A stretch of DNA of 64,000 bases from Pseudomonas viciae (GTDB lineage: Bacteria > Pseudomonadota > Gammaproteobacteria > Pseudomonadales > Pseudomonadaceae). Shown piece by piece: positions 49,652 through 58,262 of the stretch. A program made the position numbers and the translations under genes. The notes under the pieces are model-generated. The model saw only the letters and a program-made list of their open reading frames with translations, was not told where the DNA came from and ran no database searches. Numbering within the stretch: the first letter of the stretch is position 1; the number at the start of each line of letters is the position of its first letter. The stretch is from NCBI RefSeq assembly GCF_004786035.1, contig NZ_CP035088.1, positions 4,848,001-4,912,000 on the forward strand. The letters run 5' to 3'.

Positions 49652-49915
49652 CACTGTTTCAGGGCGAAATCGATGGCGCATCGATCCGCTTCCCGTTCCC
49701 GCAAGCCTAGGCACTGCACATGACTGGCAGATGACAGAACCGCCGAACGGTTGTTGCCCAAGCCTGCAAATTAACGGCCAAGTCCTTTCAGATCAGCTGT
49801 TTATGCATGGTCTACGCTTAATTCTCAGCCCCTGCGCCCGAGCTTGGCATTTCCTCACACCGCCAACACCGACATCAAAATGTCACAGGGCTTGCCTACA
49901 TTGGCTCAGGTATTG

Positions 49916-49929
49916 CTGACCTAGACCAA
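49916..49929. promoter_or_regulatory. candidate GntR/HutC operator 2
   Basis: CTGACCTAGACCAA, similar to operator 1, 44 bases before the substrate-binding protein start. Confidence 0.5.
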
Positions 49930-49973
49930 CACAACCGCAATCGCAGCGTTGAAAACGCCCATAGGAGCTTCGG

Positions 49974-51041
49974 ATGAAACAGCTTTTCCTGGCATCACTG
50001 TTAGGCTCGACTATCGCCATGTGCACCGCCGCCATGGCTGCTGACACCGATCTGAAAACGTTGGAAGCCGCTGCGAAAGCGGAAGGCGCCGTCAACAGCG
50101 TCGGCATGCCCGATGACTGGGCAAACTGGAAAGGCACCTGGGACGACCTGGCCAAACTCTACGGTTTGAAACACATCGACACCGACATGAGCTCGGCCCA
50201 GGAAATCGCCAAGTTCGCCGCCGAGAAAGACAACGCCAGCGCCGACATCGGCGACGTCGGCGCGGCTTTCGGCCCGATCGCAGTCAAGCAGGGCGTGGTT
50301 CAACCCTACAAGCCAAGCACCTGGGAACAGGTTCCAGCCTGGGCCAAGGATAAGGACGGCAACTGGGCCCTGGCCTACACCGGCACCATCGCGTTCATCG
50401 TCAACAAGAAGCTGCTGCACGGCTCCGACGTACCGACCAAATGGGCCGACCTGAAAACCGGTAAATACAAAGTCTCCATTGGTGACGTCAGCACCGCGGC
50501 CCAGGCTGCCAACGGCGTGCTGGCAGCCGCGTTGGCCAACGGCGGCGATGAGAAAAACGTCCAACCAGCCCTGTTGATGTTTGCCGAGATCGCCAAGCAA
50601 GGGCGCCTGTCCATGGCCAACCCGACCATCGCCACCATGGAAAAGGGTGAAGTCGAAGTGGGTGTGGTCTGGGACTTCAACGGCCTGAGCTACAAGGCCA
50701 AGATGGCCAACCCGGATGACTACGTCGTGCTGATTCCGTCCGACGGCTCGGTGATCTCCGGCTACACCACCATCATCAACAAATACGCCAAGCACCCGAA
50801 CGCCGCCAAACTGGCGCGTGAGTACATCTTCAGCGACGCCGGCCAGATCAACCTGGCCAAGGGCAACGCCCGTCCGATCCGCGCCGAGCACCTGACCCTG
50901 CCGGAAGAGGTCAAGGCCAAGCTGCTGCCGAACGAGCAGTACAAAGGCGTGACCCCGATCAAGGACGCGGATGCGTGGGAGAAGACCTCCAAGGCACTGC
51001 CGCAGAAGTGGCAGGAAGAAGTGATCATCAATATGCAGTAA
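49974..51041 (+). CDS. ABC importer periplasmic substrate-binding protein
   Basis: A 355-residue class II binding protein with a clear signal peptide (FLASLLGSTIAMCTAAMA). Text such as VPAWAKDKDGNWALAYTGTI and KGEVEVGVVWDFNGLSYKAK resembles the Fe3+/spermidine/2-AEP-type binding proteins. First gene of the operon, ATG at 49974 behind TAGGAG. The ligand is unknown; the phosphatase-fold partners suggest a phosphorylated or phosphonate compound. Confidence 0.9.
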   Translation: MKQLFLASLLGSTIAMCTAAMAADTDLKTLEAAAKAEGAVNSVGMPDDWANWKGTWDDLAKLYGLKHIDTDMSSAQEIAKFAAEKDNASADIGDVGAAFGPIAVKQGVVQPYKPSTWEQVPAWAKDKDGNWALAYTGTIAFIVNKKLLHGSDVPTKWADLKTGKYKVSIGDVSTAAQAANGVLAAALANGGDEKNVQPALLMFAEIAKQGRLSMANPTIATMEKGEVEVGVVWDFNGLSYKAKMANPDDYVVLIPSDGSVISGYTTIINKYAKHPNAAKLAREYIFSDAGQINLAKGNARPIRAEHLTLPEEVKAKLLPNEQYKGVTPIKDADAWEKTSKALPQKWQEEVIINMQ

Positions 51042-51079
51042 GGCGTTAGCTCCCGCTCGGATATCCACTGAGGATCCCT

Positions 51080-51199
51080 TGTGGGAGCAAGCACTGTGGG
51101 AGCAAAGCTTGCTCGCGATAAACGATGACACGGTCTCACAGTTGCACCGTGTCGCCAGCATCGCGAACAAGCTTTGCTCCCACAGGCTCGCTCCCACAT
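51080..51199. repeat. REP cluster inside the ABC operon
   Basis: Several direct and inverted copies of GTGGGAGCAAAGCTTGCTCG-type words between the binding protein and phosphatase genes. It may stabilise the upstream mRNA and lower downstream expression. Confidence 0.82.
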
Positions 51200-51250
51200 T
51201 GGCCGAGGTGAATCCGAGTTTCCTGGTATCTGTCCGGAGTCCCGCTACCC

Positions 51251-52057
51251 ATGAAGCACAACGTCATCCTGGTGGTGCTCGACGGCCTCAATTATGAAGT
51301 CGCCCGGCATGCCATGGGGCATTTGCAGGCTTACGTCGGCGCAGGACGCGCGGCCCTCTACAAACTGGAATGTGAGTTGCCCGCCCTGTCCCGTCCGCTC
51401 TATGAATGCATCCTCACCGGCGTCGTGCCCCTCGACAGCGGGATCGTGCACAACAACGTCACGCGCCTGTCGAACCAGCGCAGCATTTTCCACTATGCCA
51501 CCCAAGCCGGCTTGAGTACCGCCGCCGCTGCCTATCATTGGGTCAGCGAGCTGTACAACGTATCCCCATTCATCGCCGGCCGGGATCGGCATACCAACAA
51601 CCCCGACCTGCCGATCCAGCACGGGCATTTCTACTGGAATGACCACTACCCCGATTCCCACTTGTTCGCCGACGCCGAACACCTGCGCCAGCGCTACCTG
51701 CCGAACTTTTTGCTGGTGCACCCGATGAACATCGACGATGCCGGCCACCAGCACGGCCTGGACACCCCGCAATACCGCAACAGCGCCCGCTCGGCCGACA
51801 TCAACCTGGCGGTCTACCTGCAAGCCTGGCTCGACGCCGGCTATCAGGTGCTGGTGACGTCCGACCACGGCATGAACAACGACCGCTCCCACAACGGCCT
51901 GCTGGCCGAAGAACGGGAAGTACCGCTGTTTGTCCTCGGCGACGGCTTCAGCCTCGATCCGGCTGCCACGCCCCGGCAGACCGAACTGTGCGGCACCATT
52001 TGCCAGTTGCTCGGCGTTGACCACGACAAACCCTACTGCCAGGAGTTACTCAAGTGA
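51251..52057 (+). CDS. alkaline-phosphatase-superfamily phosphodiesterase
   Basis: A 268-residue enzyme of the type I phosphodiesterase/nucleotide pyrophosphatase group. Metal ligands are seen in VILVVLDGLNYE, in MNIDDAGHQHGLDT and in VTSDHGMNNDRSHNGL; the nucleophile position holds Ser or Thr in LPALSRPLYECILTG. No signal peptide, so probably cytosolic: it would cleave the imported compound. Coupled to the first permease by overlap. Confidence 0.85.
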   Translation: MKHNVILVVLDGLNYEVARHAMGHLQAYVGAGRAALYKLECELPALSRPLYECILTGVVPLDSGIVHNNVTRLSNQRSIFHYATQAGLSTAAAAYHWVSELYNVSPFIAGRDRHTNNPDLPIQHGHFYWNDHYPDSHLFADAEHLRQRYLPNFLLVHPMNIDDAGHQHGLDTPQYRNSARSADINLAVYLQAWLDAGYQVLVTSDHGMNNDRSHNGLLAEEREVPLFVLGDGFSLDPAATPRQTELCGTICQLLGVDHDKPYCQELLK

Positions 52058-52899
52058 ACGCCATGACGCGCGGCAAATGGCTGGCAGCGTTGTGCCTGGT
52101 GCCCTTCGCGATTTTCTTCATCGTGTTCCAGATCGCCCCGCTGCTCTGGGTGCTGATCAACAGCCTGGAATCGGAAGAGTTCGGCTGGGGCCTGGCCAAC
52201 TTCAGCAAGATCTTCAGCTCCAAGTTCTACCTGCAAGCGATCCAGCACAGCCTGGAAATAAGCTTCTGGTCCAGCGTGTTCGGTATCGTCATCGCCGTGC
52301 TCGGCAGCTACTCCCTACGCCGGGTCGATTCGCGGCTGCGCAACTTCGTCAACGCCTTCGCCAACATGACCAGCAACTTTGCCGGCGTGCCCCTGGCCTT
52401 CGCCTTCATCATCTTGCTGGGGTTCAACGGCAGCATCACGATCATGCTCAAGCAGGCGGGGATCATCGAGGATTTCAACCTGTACTCGAAAACCGGGTTG
52501 ATCATCCTCTACACCTACTTCCAGATTCCCTTGGGTGTACTGCTGCTCTATCCGGCCTTCGACGCCCTGCGCGAAGACTGGCGTGAATCCGCCGCGCTGT
52601 TGGGGGCCAACGGCTGGCAGTTCTGGCGGCACATCGGCTTGCCGGTGCTGACCCCGGCGCTGCTGGGCACCTTCGTGATCCTGCTGGCCAACGCCCTGGG
52701 GGCCTATGCCACGGTCTATGCGCTGACCACCGGTAACTTCAACGTCCTGCCGATTCGCATCGCCGCCATGGTCTCCGGCGACATCTCCCTCGACCCGAAC
52801 ATGGCCAGCGCCCTGGCCGTGGTGCTGGTGGCGTTGATGACCGTGGTGACCATCGTCCATCAGTTGCTGCTCAAGAGGAGCTACCATGTCTCGCGCTGA
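52054..52899 (+). CDS. ABC importer permease 1
   Basis: A 281-residue inner-membrane permease with six transmembrane segments and the EAA motif (DWRESAALLGANGWQFWRHI). The GTG start at 52054 overlaps the previous stop (GTGA); an ATG 9 bases later is also possible. Confidence 0.93.
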   Translation: MNAMTRGKWLAALCLVPFAIFFIVFQIAPLLWVLINSLESEEFGWGLANFSKIFSSKFYLQAIQHSLEISFWSSVFGIVIAVLGSYSLRRVDSRLRNFVNAFANMTSNFAGVPLAFAFIILLGFNGSITIMLKQAGIIEDFNLYSKTGLIILYTYFQIPLGVLLLYPAFDALREDWRESAALLGANGWQFWRHIGLPVLTPALLGTFVILLANALGAYATVYALTTGNFNVLPIRIAAMVSGDISLDPNMASALAVVLVALMTVVTIVHQLLLKRSYHVSR

Positions 52900-53686
52900 A
52901 TCGGGCTCCGTCGGGCTCTATCATCGAGTGGTGGTGTACCTGCTGTTCGCCATCCTCCTGCTGCCCCTGGCCGGCACGCTGGTCTACTCCATCGCCAGCA
53001 GTTGGTCGGCCACCGTGCTGCCCAGTGGTTTCACCTTCAAATGGTATGTGCAGTTGTGGAGCGATCCGCGCTTTCTCCACGCCTTCGGTCAATCGCTGAT
53101 CGTCTGCGTCGGCGCGCTGGTGCTCTCGGTGGTGCTGATCCTGCCGCTGCTGTTCGTGGTGCATTACCACTTCCCCAGACTCGACGCGCTGATGAACATC
53201 CTCATCCTGCTGCCCTTCGCGGTGCCGCCGGTGGTGTCGTCGGTGGGGCTGCTGCAACTCTACGGGTCCGGGCCACTGGCGATGGTGGGCACGCCGTGGA
53301 TCCTGATCGGCTGCTACTTCACCGTCGCCCTGCCGTTCATGTACCGGGCGATCACCAACAACCTGCAAGCCATCAACCTGCGCGACCTGATGGACGCCGC
53401 CCAACTGCTCGGCGCCAACACCTTCCAGGCCGCCGTGCTGGTGGTGCTGCCGAACCTGCGCAAGGGCTTGATGGTGGCGTTGCTACTGTCGTTCTCGTTC
53501 CTGTTCGGCGAATTCGTGTTTGCCAACATCCTCGTCGGCACCCGCTATGAAACCCTGCAGGTGTACCTCAACAACATGCGCAACAGCAGCGGCCACTTCA
53601 CCAGTGCCCTGGTGATTTCCTACTTCTTCTTCGTACTGGTCCTGACCTGGGCGGCCAACATCTTGAACAAGGACAAAAGCCAATGA
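52886..53686 (+). CDS. ABC importer permease 2
   Basis: A 266-residue inner-membrane permease, six segments, EAA motif in DLMDAAQLLGANTFQAAVLV. It overlaps permease 1 by 14 bases and the ATPase gene by 4. Confidence 0.93.
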   Translation: MSRAESGSVGLYHRVVVYLLFAILLLPLAGTLVYSIASSWSATVLPSGFTFKWYVQLWSDPRFLHAFGQSLIVCVGALVLSVVLILPLLFVVHYHFPRLDALMNILILLPFAVPPVVSSVGLLQLYGSGPLAMVGTPWILIGCYFTVALPFMYRAITNNLQAINLRDLMDAAQLLGANTFQAAVLVVLPNLRKGLMVALLLSFSFLFGEFVFANILVGTRYETLQVYLNNMRNSSGHFTSALVISYFFFVLVLTWAANILNKDKSQ

Positions 53687-54672
53687 GCTACGTCAGCGTC
53701 CAACACCTGCAAAAAAGCTACGCCGGCACCCCGGTATTCAGCGACATCAACTGCGAGATCCGCAAGGGCGAATTCGTCACCCTCCTCGGCCCTTCCGGCT
53801 GCGGCAAGTCCACGCTGTTGCGCTGCATCGCCGGCCTGACCGCGGTGGATGCCGGTCAGATCCTGCTGGACGGCCAAGACATCGTCCCGCTAAGCCCGCA
53901 GAAGCGCGGGATCGGCATGGTGTTCCAGAGTTATGCGTTGTTCCCCAACATGACCGTGGAGCAGAACGTCGCCTTCGGCCTGCGCATGCAAAAAGTCGAC
54001 GCCTCGGACAGCCACAAGCGGGTGCTGGAGATTTTGCGCCTGGTGGAGCTGCATGATTTTGCCACCCGCTATCCCCATCAACTCTCTGGCGGTCAATGCC
54101 AGCGTGTAGCCCTGGCCCGCTCACTGGTGACCCGCCCGCGCCTATTGCTGCTGGATGAACCGCTGTCGGCCCTGGATGCACGGATTCGCAAACACCTGCG
54201 CGAACAGATCCGTCAGATCCAGCGCGAGCTGGGCCTGACCACGATCTTCGTCACACACGATCAGGAAGAGGCCCTGACCATGTCTGACCGGATTTTCCTG
54301 ATGAACCAGGGAAGAATCGTACAAAGCGGCGATGCCGAAACCCTTTACACTGCGCCAGTCGATGTCTTTGCCGCCGGCTTCATCGGCAACTACAACCTGC
54401 TGGACGCCGACAGCGCCAGCAAACTGCTGCAACGTCCGGTGAACGGCCGCATCGCCATTCGCCCAGAAGCCATCGAGCTGAGCCACGACGGCCAGGCCGA
54501 GGCGCTGATCCGCAGCCACAGCCTGCTGGGCAACGTGATCCGCTACCGGGTGGAAGCACGCGGCGTGGAGTTGGTGGTGGATGTGCTCAATCGCTCGGCG
54601 GCCGACCTGCATCCTGACGGCACACGCCTGTCACTTTCCATCGATCCTTCGGCGCTGTGTGAGGTAGCCTGA
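53683..54672 (+). CDS. ABC importer ATPase
   Basis: A 329-residue ATPase. Walker A GPSGCGKST, signature LSGGQCQRVALARSL, Walker B LLLLDEPLSALD, switch His in VTHDQEEA, and a C-terminal TOBE-like domain (RIAIRPEAIELSHDGQAEA). PotA/FbpC-type, energising the importer. Confidence 0.95.
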   Translation: MSYVSVQHLQKSYAGTPVFSDINCEIRKGEFVTLLGPSGCGKSTLLRCIAGLTAVDAGQILLDGQDIVPLSPQKRGIGMVFQSYALFPNMTVEQNVAFGLRMQKVDASDSHKRVLEILRLVELHDFATRYPHQLSGGQCQRVALARSLVTRPRLLLLDEPLSALDARIRKHLREQIRQIQRELGLTTIFVTHDQEEALTMSDRIFLMNQGRIVQSGDAETLYTAPVDVFAAGFIGNYNLLDADSASKLLQRPVNGRIAIRPEAIELSHDGQAEALIRSHSLLGNVIRYRVEARGVELVVDVLNRSAADLHPDGTRLSLSIDPSALCEVA

Positions 54673-54718
54673 TGGCTTTATTGATTTTGAAGCTGATTTT
54701 GAAAAGGGAAACGCACTG

Positions 54719-55372
54719 ATGGCCCTGGCAATTTTTGATCTGGACGAAACCCTGATCCACGGCGACTGCGCCACCCTCTGGAGCGAGCAGATGGGGCGCC
54801 TGGGCTGGGTCGATCCCGAGTCATTCATGCAGCGCAACAACGCACTGATGGACGCCTACAGCCACGGCAAGCTGAGCATGGAAGAGTACATGGACTTCAG
54901 CCTGGAGCCGATGATCGGCCGCACACCAGAAGAAATCGAGCACCTGGTGGCGCCGTGGGTGGAAGACTTTATCGAACCGATCATCTTCAGCGACGCCACC
55001 AAGACCCTCGCCGAACACCGCAAGGCCGGCGACCGGATCCTGGTGATCTCGGCCTCAGGCACGCACCTGGTCAAGCCGATTGCCGAACGCCTGGGCATCG
55101 ATGAAATCCTGGCGATCAATCTCGAAGTGACCCATGGGGTGTACAGCGGCAAGACCGAGGGTACCCTCACCTACCGCGAAGGCAAGATCGCGCGGCTGCT
55201 GGATTGGCTGGATGCCGAGGAAGAGAACCTGGAGGGCGCGAGTTTCTACTCCGACTCGCGCAACGACCTGCCGCTGTTGCTGCGGGTGGACTTCCCCCAC
55301 GTGGTCAACCCGGATCCGGTGCTGAAGGCCCATGCCGAATCGGCCGGGTGGCCGATCCATACCTGGAAATAA
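54719..55372 (+). CDS. HAD-superfamily phosphatase
   Basis: A 217-residue HAD-IB hydrolase (SerB-like). Motif I FDLDETLIHGD, motif II VISASGTHL, and motif III/IV Lys and Asp in YREGKIARLLDWL and FYSDSRNDLPLL. Last gene of the operon, 46 bases after the ATPase. It would remove phosphate from the product of the importer/phosphodiesterase route, though a separate housekeeping role is possible. Confidence 0.9.
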   Translation: MALAIFDLDETLIHGDCATLWSEQMGRLGWVDPESFMQRNNALMDAYSHGKLSMEEYMDFSLEPMIGRTPEEIEHLVAPWVEDFIEPIIFSDATKTLAEHRKAGDRILVISASGTHLVKPIAERLGIDEILAINLEVTHGVYSGKTEGTLTYREGKIARLLDWLDAEEENLEGASFYSDSRNDLPLLLRVDFPHVVNPDPVLKAHAESAGWPIHTWK

Positions 55373-55380
55373 GCCCTCCT

Positions 55381-55472
55381 CTGTGGGAGCGAGCTTGCTC
55401 GCGATAGCGGTGGATCGGCCGGCATTGATTTGGCTGACACACCGCAATCGCGAGCACGCTCAGCTCCCACAG
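55381..55472. repeat. REP pair (REPIN)
   Basis: Inverted GTGGGAGCGAGCTTGCTCGC copies between the convergent HAD and DUF2182 genes. Confidence 0.87.
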
Positions 55473-55481
55473 GTTCAGCCC

Positions 55482-56270
55482 CTAGCCCAGCAGCAGCCAC
55501 AGGCCCCAGCCGAGCAACAACACACCGCAGGTACGACTGAGCCAAAGTCCCTGCGGCAGGTTTTTCTCCAGCAGGATGAAGGCACCGATCACTGCCACCC
55601 AGAGCAGGTTCATCACGCCGACCACGAACAACAGGCCCATCAGGGCCCAGCAGCAGCCCAGGCAGTAAGCGCCATGGGCCAGGCCCATGCGCCAGCCGCC
55701 GAGCACGTCGGGGCGCCAGTAGCTGAGAAGAAAATGCAGCGGCCCGCGACAATGCTCAAGGCAGGCCGCCTTGCTTGGCAACCACTGATAGACGCCTGCG
55801 ACCAGCAGCAGGCCGGCGCCCAACGCGGTACTGCTGACGCGCATCCCCGGACTGAGCACGGCGAGCTGCTCGAGCGCCCATTGCAGCACCGTGGCACCCA
55901 GGGCGAAGCCAGCCCAGACCAGGCCATAGGCGCTGCAGAACAGCAGCAGGGCCAGGTGCCGCTGCGGTGCCGGCATGCGCTTGCGCAACATCTGCTGGTA
56001 GATCAGCAGCATGGGCAGGGCGCTGGGCAGCATCATGCCGATCATCATCACCACCCACATGGCGAACATCAGCAGAGCATCGGCCAGGCTCCAGGGCATG
56101 ACCATGCCGGCCATTGCCGCATCAGCCATGCCGCCCGGCGCACTCATGTCACGGGCCATATGCAGCAGCACCAGCCAGGCCAGGGCGGTCAGCGCAAGCA
56201 GGCAGAGCAGGAACAGCAACTGCTCGCCTGTCAGTCGCTTGCTCTGCGTCACCGCCTGAGGTTCTGCCAT
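55482..56270 (-). CDS. DUF2182 integral membrane protein
   Basis: A 262-residue protein with about seven transmembrane segments. The Met/His/Cys-rich stretches (MWVVMMIGMMLPSALPMLLI, GAYCLGCCWALMGLLFVVGV, ACLEHCRGPLHFLLSYW) are typical of DUF2182, predicted metal-binding membrane proteins. It starts 2 bases after the DUF1326 stop, so the two are co-translated. Confidence 0.9.
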   Translation of the reverse strand: MAEPQAVTQSKRLTGEQLLFLLCLLALTALAWLVLLHMARDMSAPGGMADAAMAGMVMPWSLADALLMFAMWVVMMIGMMLPSALPMLLIYQQMLRKRMPAPQRHLALLLFCSAYGLVWAGFALGATVLQWALEQLAVLSPGMRVSSTALGAGLLLVAGVYQWLPSKAACLEHCRGPLHFLLSYWRPDVLGGWRMGLAHGAYCLGCCWALMGLLFVVGVMNLLWVAVIGAFILLEKNLPQGLWLSRTCGVLLLGWGLWLLLG

Positions 56271-56272
56271 AT

Positions 56273-56908
56273 TTACGGCTCTATGCCATGGCCGGTGAAA
56301 TGCACGTGGGCGAGGTGGCTATGACTGTCCCGGGATTGTAGCTTGAGGGCTGAATGCGTCTGGTAGCTGCCGCTGGCAACTTCGGCCTCAAGGAACTCGA
56401 AGCCGTTGGGCAGGGACAGGCGGACTCGATGAGGTGAGCCGTCTATCGGGCTGCGAATTGGCTCGCCGCTGGCCTGCAGCACGCCTGGAATGTCCAGGTG
56501 CGCCAAGCGTTGATCGACATCGATGGACAGGGTGATGGGCACGAACAGCGGTTCGAACGCTTCACTCATGGTGCTACTGAACACCTGAAACACGTTGGCC
56601 CCGGGGTCGCTCTCCAGGCCAGAGAGAATGGTCAGCAGGGCCTGGCGTTGCGCCTCGTCGGCGCGTTCATCGATGAACACCTGACAACTGCCGTTGCCCT
56701 CATGGATGGCGCCCGGCCAAGCGAAGGTGGCGGCCCAGCACAAGCCTTCCAGCTTCACCTGATTGAAATACCCATGCTCCACCCGCATCGACGCCACCGC
56801 CTGGCAGTGGCCATGGGTCGGTGGTGCATTGAATTGACAGGGGCAGCCCCAATTGCAGTTGCAGGCAATGAATTCGACGCCCTGCATGCGCCATTCGGCG
56901 ATGGCCAT
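56273..56908 (-). CDS. DUF1326 protein
   Basis: A 211-residue protein. The start MAIAEWRMQGVEFIACNCNW at 56908 follows AAGAGG; a longer reading lacks a start signal. The N-terminal Cys pattern ACNCNWGCPCQF is the DUF1326 signature and could bind metal. Commonly paired with DUF2182; the pair's function is undescribed. Confidence 0.9.
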   Translation of the reverse strand: MAIAEWRMQGVEFIACNCNWGCPCQFNAPPTHGHCQAVASMRVEHGYFNQVKLEGLCWAATFAWPGAIHEGNGSCQVFIDERADEAQRQALLTILSGLESDPGANVFQVFSSTMSEAFEPLFVPITLSIDVDQRLAHLDIPGVLQASGEPIRSPIDGSPHRVRLSLPNGFEFLEAEVASGSYQTHSALKLQSRDSHSHLAHVHFTGHGIEP

Positions 56909-57091
56909 GATCAACCTCTTCACCTGGCGGGTGAAATGAAAGCTGCGGTTACCCCATCCCTCCATTAATTAACGCTAGCAGGACGCGCGCATCGGATACC
57001 GGCTGCCGACCAAAGGTCGGCCTGCCCGTGGTCGCCGGTCAAAGGTGAACATTGGGGGTGAATACCAGTTCTGTGAGCACCCGAAGATTCA

Positions 57092-57184
57092 TGTGGGAAC
57101 AAGGCTTGCCCGCGATGGCGGTCGGCCATTCAACATCATTGCAAGCTGACCCACCGCTTTCGCGAGCAAGCTTTGCTCCCACAG
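57092..57184. repeat. REP pair (REPIN) with conserved spacer
   Basis: Imperfect inverted GTGGGA...CTTGC copies with the inner text TTCAACATCATTGCAAGCTG, nearly the same as in the copy at 41853. Confidence 0.82.
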
Positions 57185-57193
57185 CTCCGGGAG

Positions 57194-58156
57194 TCAGCTC
57201 AGGCTCTCATCGATCACCAACACCAACTTCCCAGACACCTTATTGGTCGCCAGTTCCGCGAACGCCGCTTCGGCATCCTTGATCGCAAAGGTCCTGGCCA
57301 GTTGCGGGCTCAGCCGTTTGTCGGTAAACAGCGGCCACACCTGGTGCCCCAGCTCACTGAGCAGGTCGGCCTTGAACTGATCGTCACGACTGCGCAAGGT
57401 CGAGCCGAGCAATTGGATACGCTTGCCCAGCACCTGCGCCAGATCGAGTTCGGTCGAGCGTCCGCCCATCAGGCCAATCAACACCCAGCGCCCGTCAACT
57501 GACAAAAGTTTCACGTTGAGTTTGGCGTAATTGGCGCCCACCGGATCGAGGATCACGTCGAAGGGGCCGAAGTCGTCCAGGCTCTCCAGGCCATCGGTGC
57601 GCACCACGCCCCCCTGGGCCCCCAGCGCTTCGCAATAACTCAGACGATCAGCCGAACCGACGCTGACCCAGCACGGGTTGCCGAACGCCTTGCAGAGCTG
57701 GATCGCGGCCGAGCCGACGCCACTGGCCCCGGCGTGCAGCAGGACTTTTTCACCCGGTTTAAGCCCGGCAAGCTGAAACAAATTCAGCCACGCGGTGCTG
57801 TAAACCTCAGGCAGCGCAGCCGCTTGAGCCAATGACAAACCCTCGGGCACCGGCAGGACATGCCGGCCATCGACCACCACTTCTTCGGCCATCCCGCCGC
57901 CGGCGAGCAAGGCGCAAACACGGTCGCCCACCTGCCAGGACGAGCCCGCCCCGACTTCGCTGATCACTCCGGAACACTCCAGCCCCAGCACCTGGCTGGC
58001 ACCGGGTGGCGGTGGATAAAGCCCGGCTTTTTGTAACAAATCGGCCCGATTCAGGCCGGCGGCCGCCACACGGATGCGAACTTGCCCGACATCACACGCT
58101 GGACTCGGCTCATCTGCCCATACCACTTGGCCTTCAACGCCTTGCAATGCTTTCAC
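57194..58156 (-). CDS. quinone oxidoreductase (zeta-crystallin type MDR)
   Basis: A 320-residue NADPH-dependent quinone reductase. The GTG start at 58156 (then KALQGVEGQVVWADEPSP) follows GGAGGCACC. A GroES-like N-terminal domain (NRADLLQKAGLYPPPPGASQ) precedes the Rossmann region with LLHAGASGVGSAAIQLCKAF. No catalytic-zinc Cys pattern is seen. Divergent from prc. Confidence 0.92.
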   Translation of the reverse strand: MKALQGVEGQVVWADEPSPACDVGQVRIRVAAAGLNRADLLQKAGLYPPPPGASQVLGLECSGVISEVGAGSSWQVGDRVCALLAGGGMAEEVVVDGRHVLPVPEGLSLAQAAALPEVYSTAWLNLFQLAGLKPGEKVLLHAGASGVGSAAIQLCKAFGNPCWVSVGSADRLSYCEALGAQGGVVRTDGLESLDDFGPFDVILDPVGANYAKLNVKLLSVDGRWVLIGLMGGRSTELDLAQVLGKRIQLLGSTLRSRDDQFKADLLSELGHQVWPLFTDKRLSPQLARTFAIKDAEAAFAELATNKVSGKLVLVIDESLS

Positions 58157-58262
58157 GGTGCCTCCATAGTGAGTCTCGACTGGGCCCGCTGCTGTAACGC
58201 CGGGCTTTCTTGCATTATGCGCCCGGGCCACATGGAACCGGCGACTTCAAAGACGGCCTAAT

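Larger units (their letters stand above)
49625..49973. other. divergent control region of the ABC operon
   Basis: About 350 bases with no gene. The words at 49638-49651 (CTGGACTAGACCAG) and 49916-49929 (CTGACCTAGACCAA) agree at 11 of 14 positions and lie next to the regulator and the transporter starts. Confidence 0.65.

Noticed and set aside
41853..57184. Repeated ~25-base words as a possible CRISPR
   Set aside because: They are palindromic, in inverted pairs, scattered at gene ends, with no regular spacers or cas genes: REP elements.
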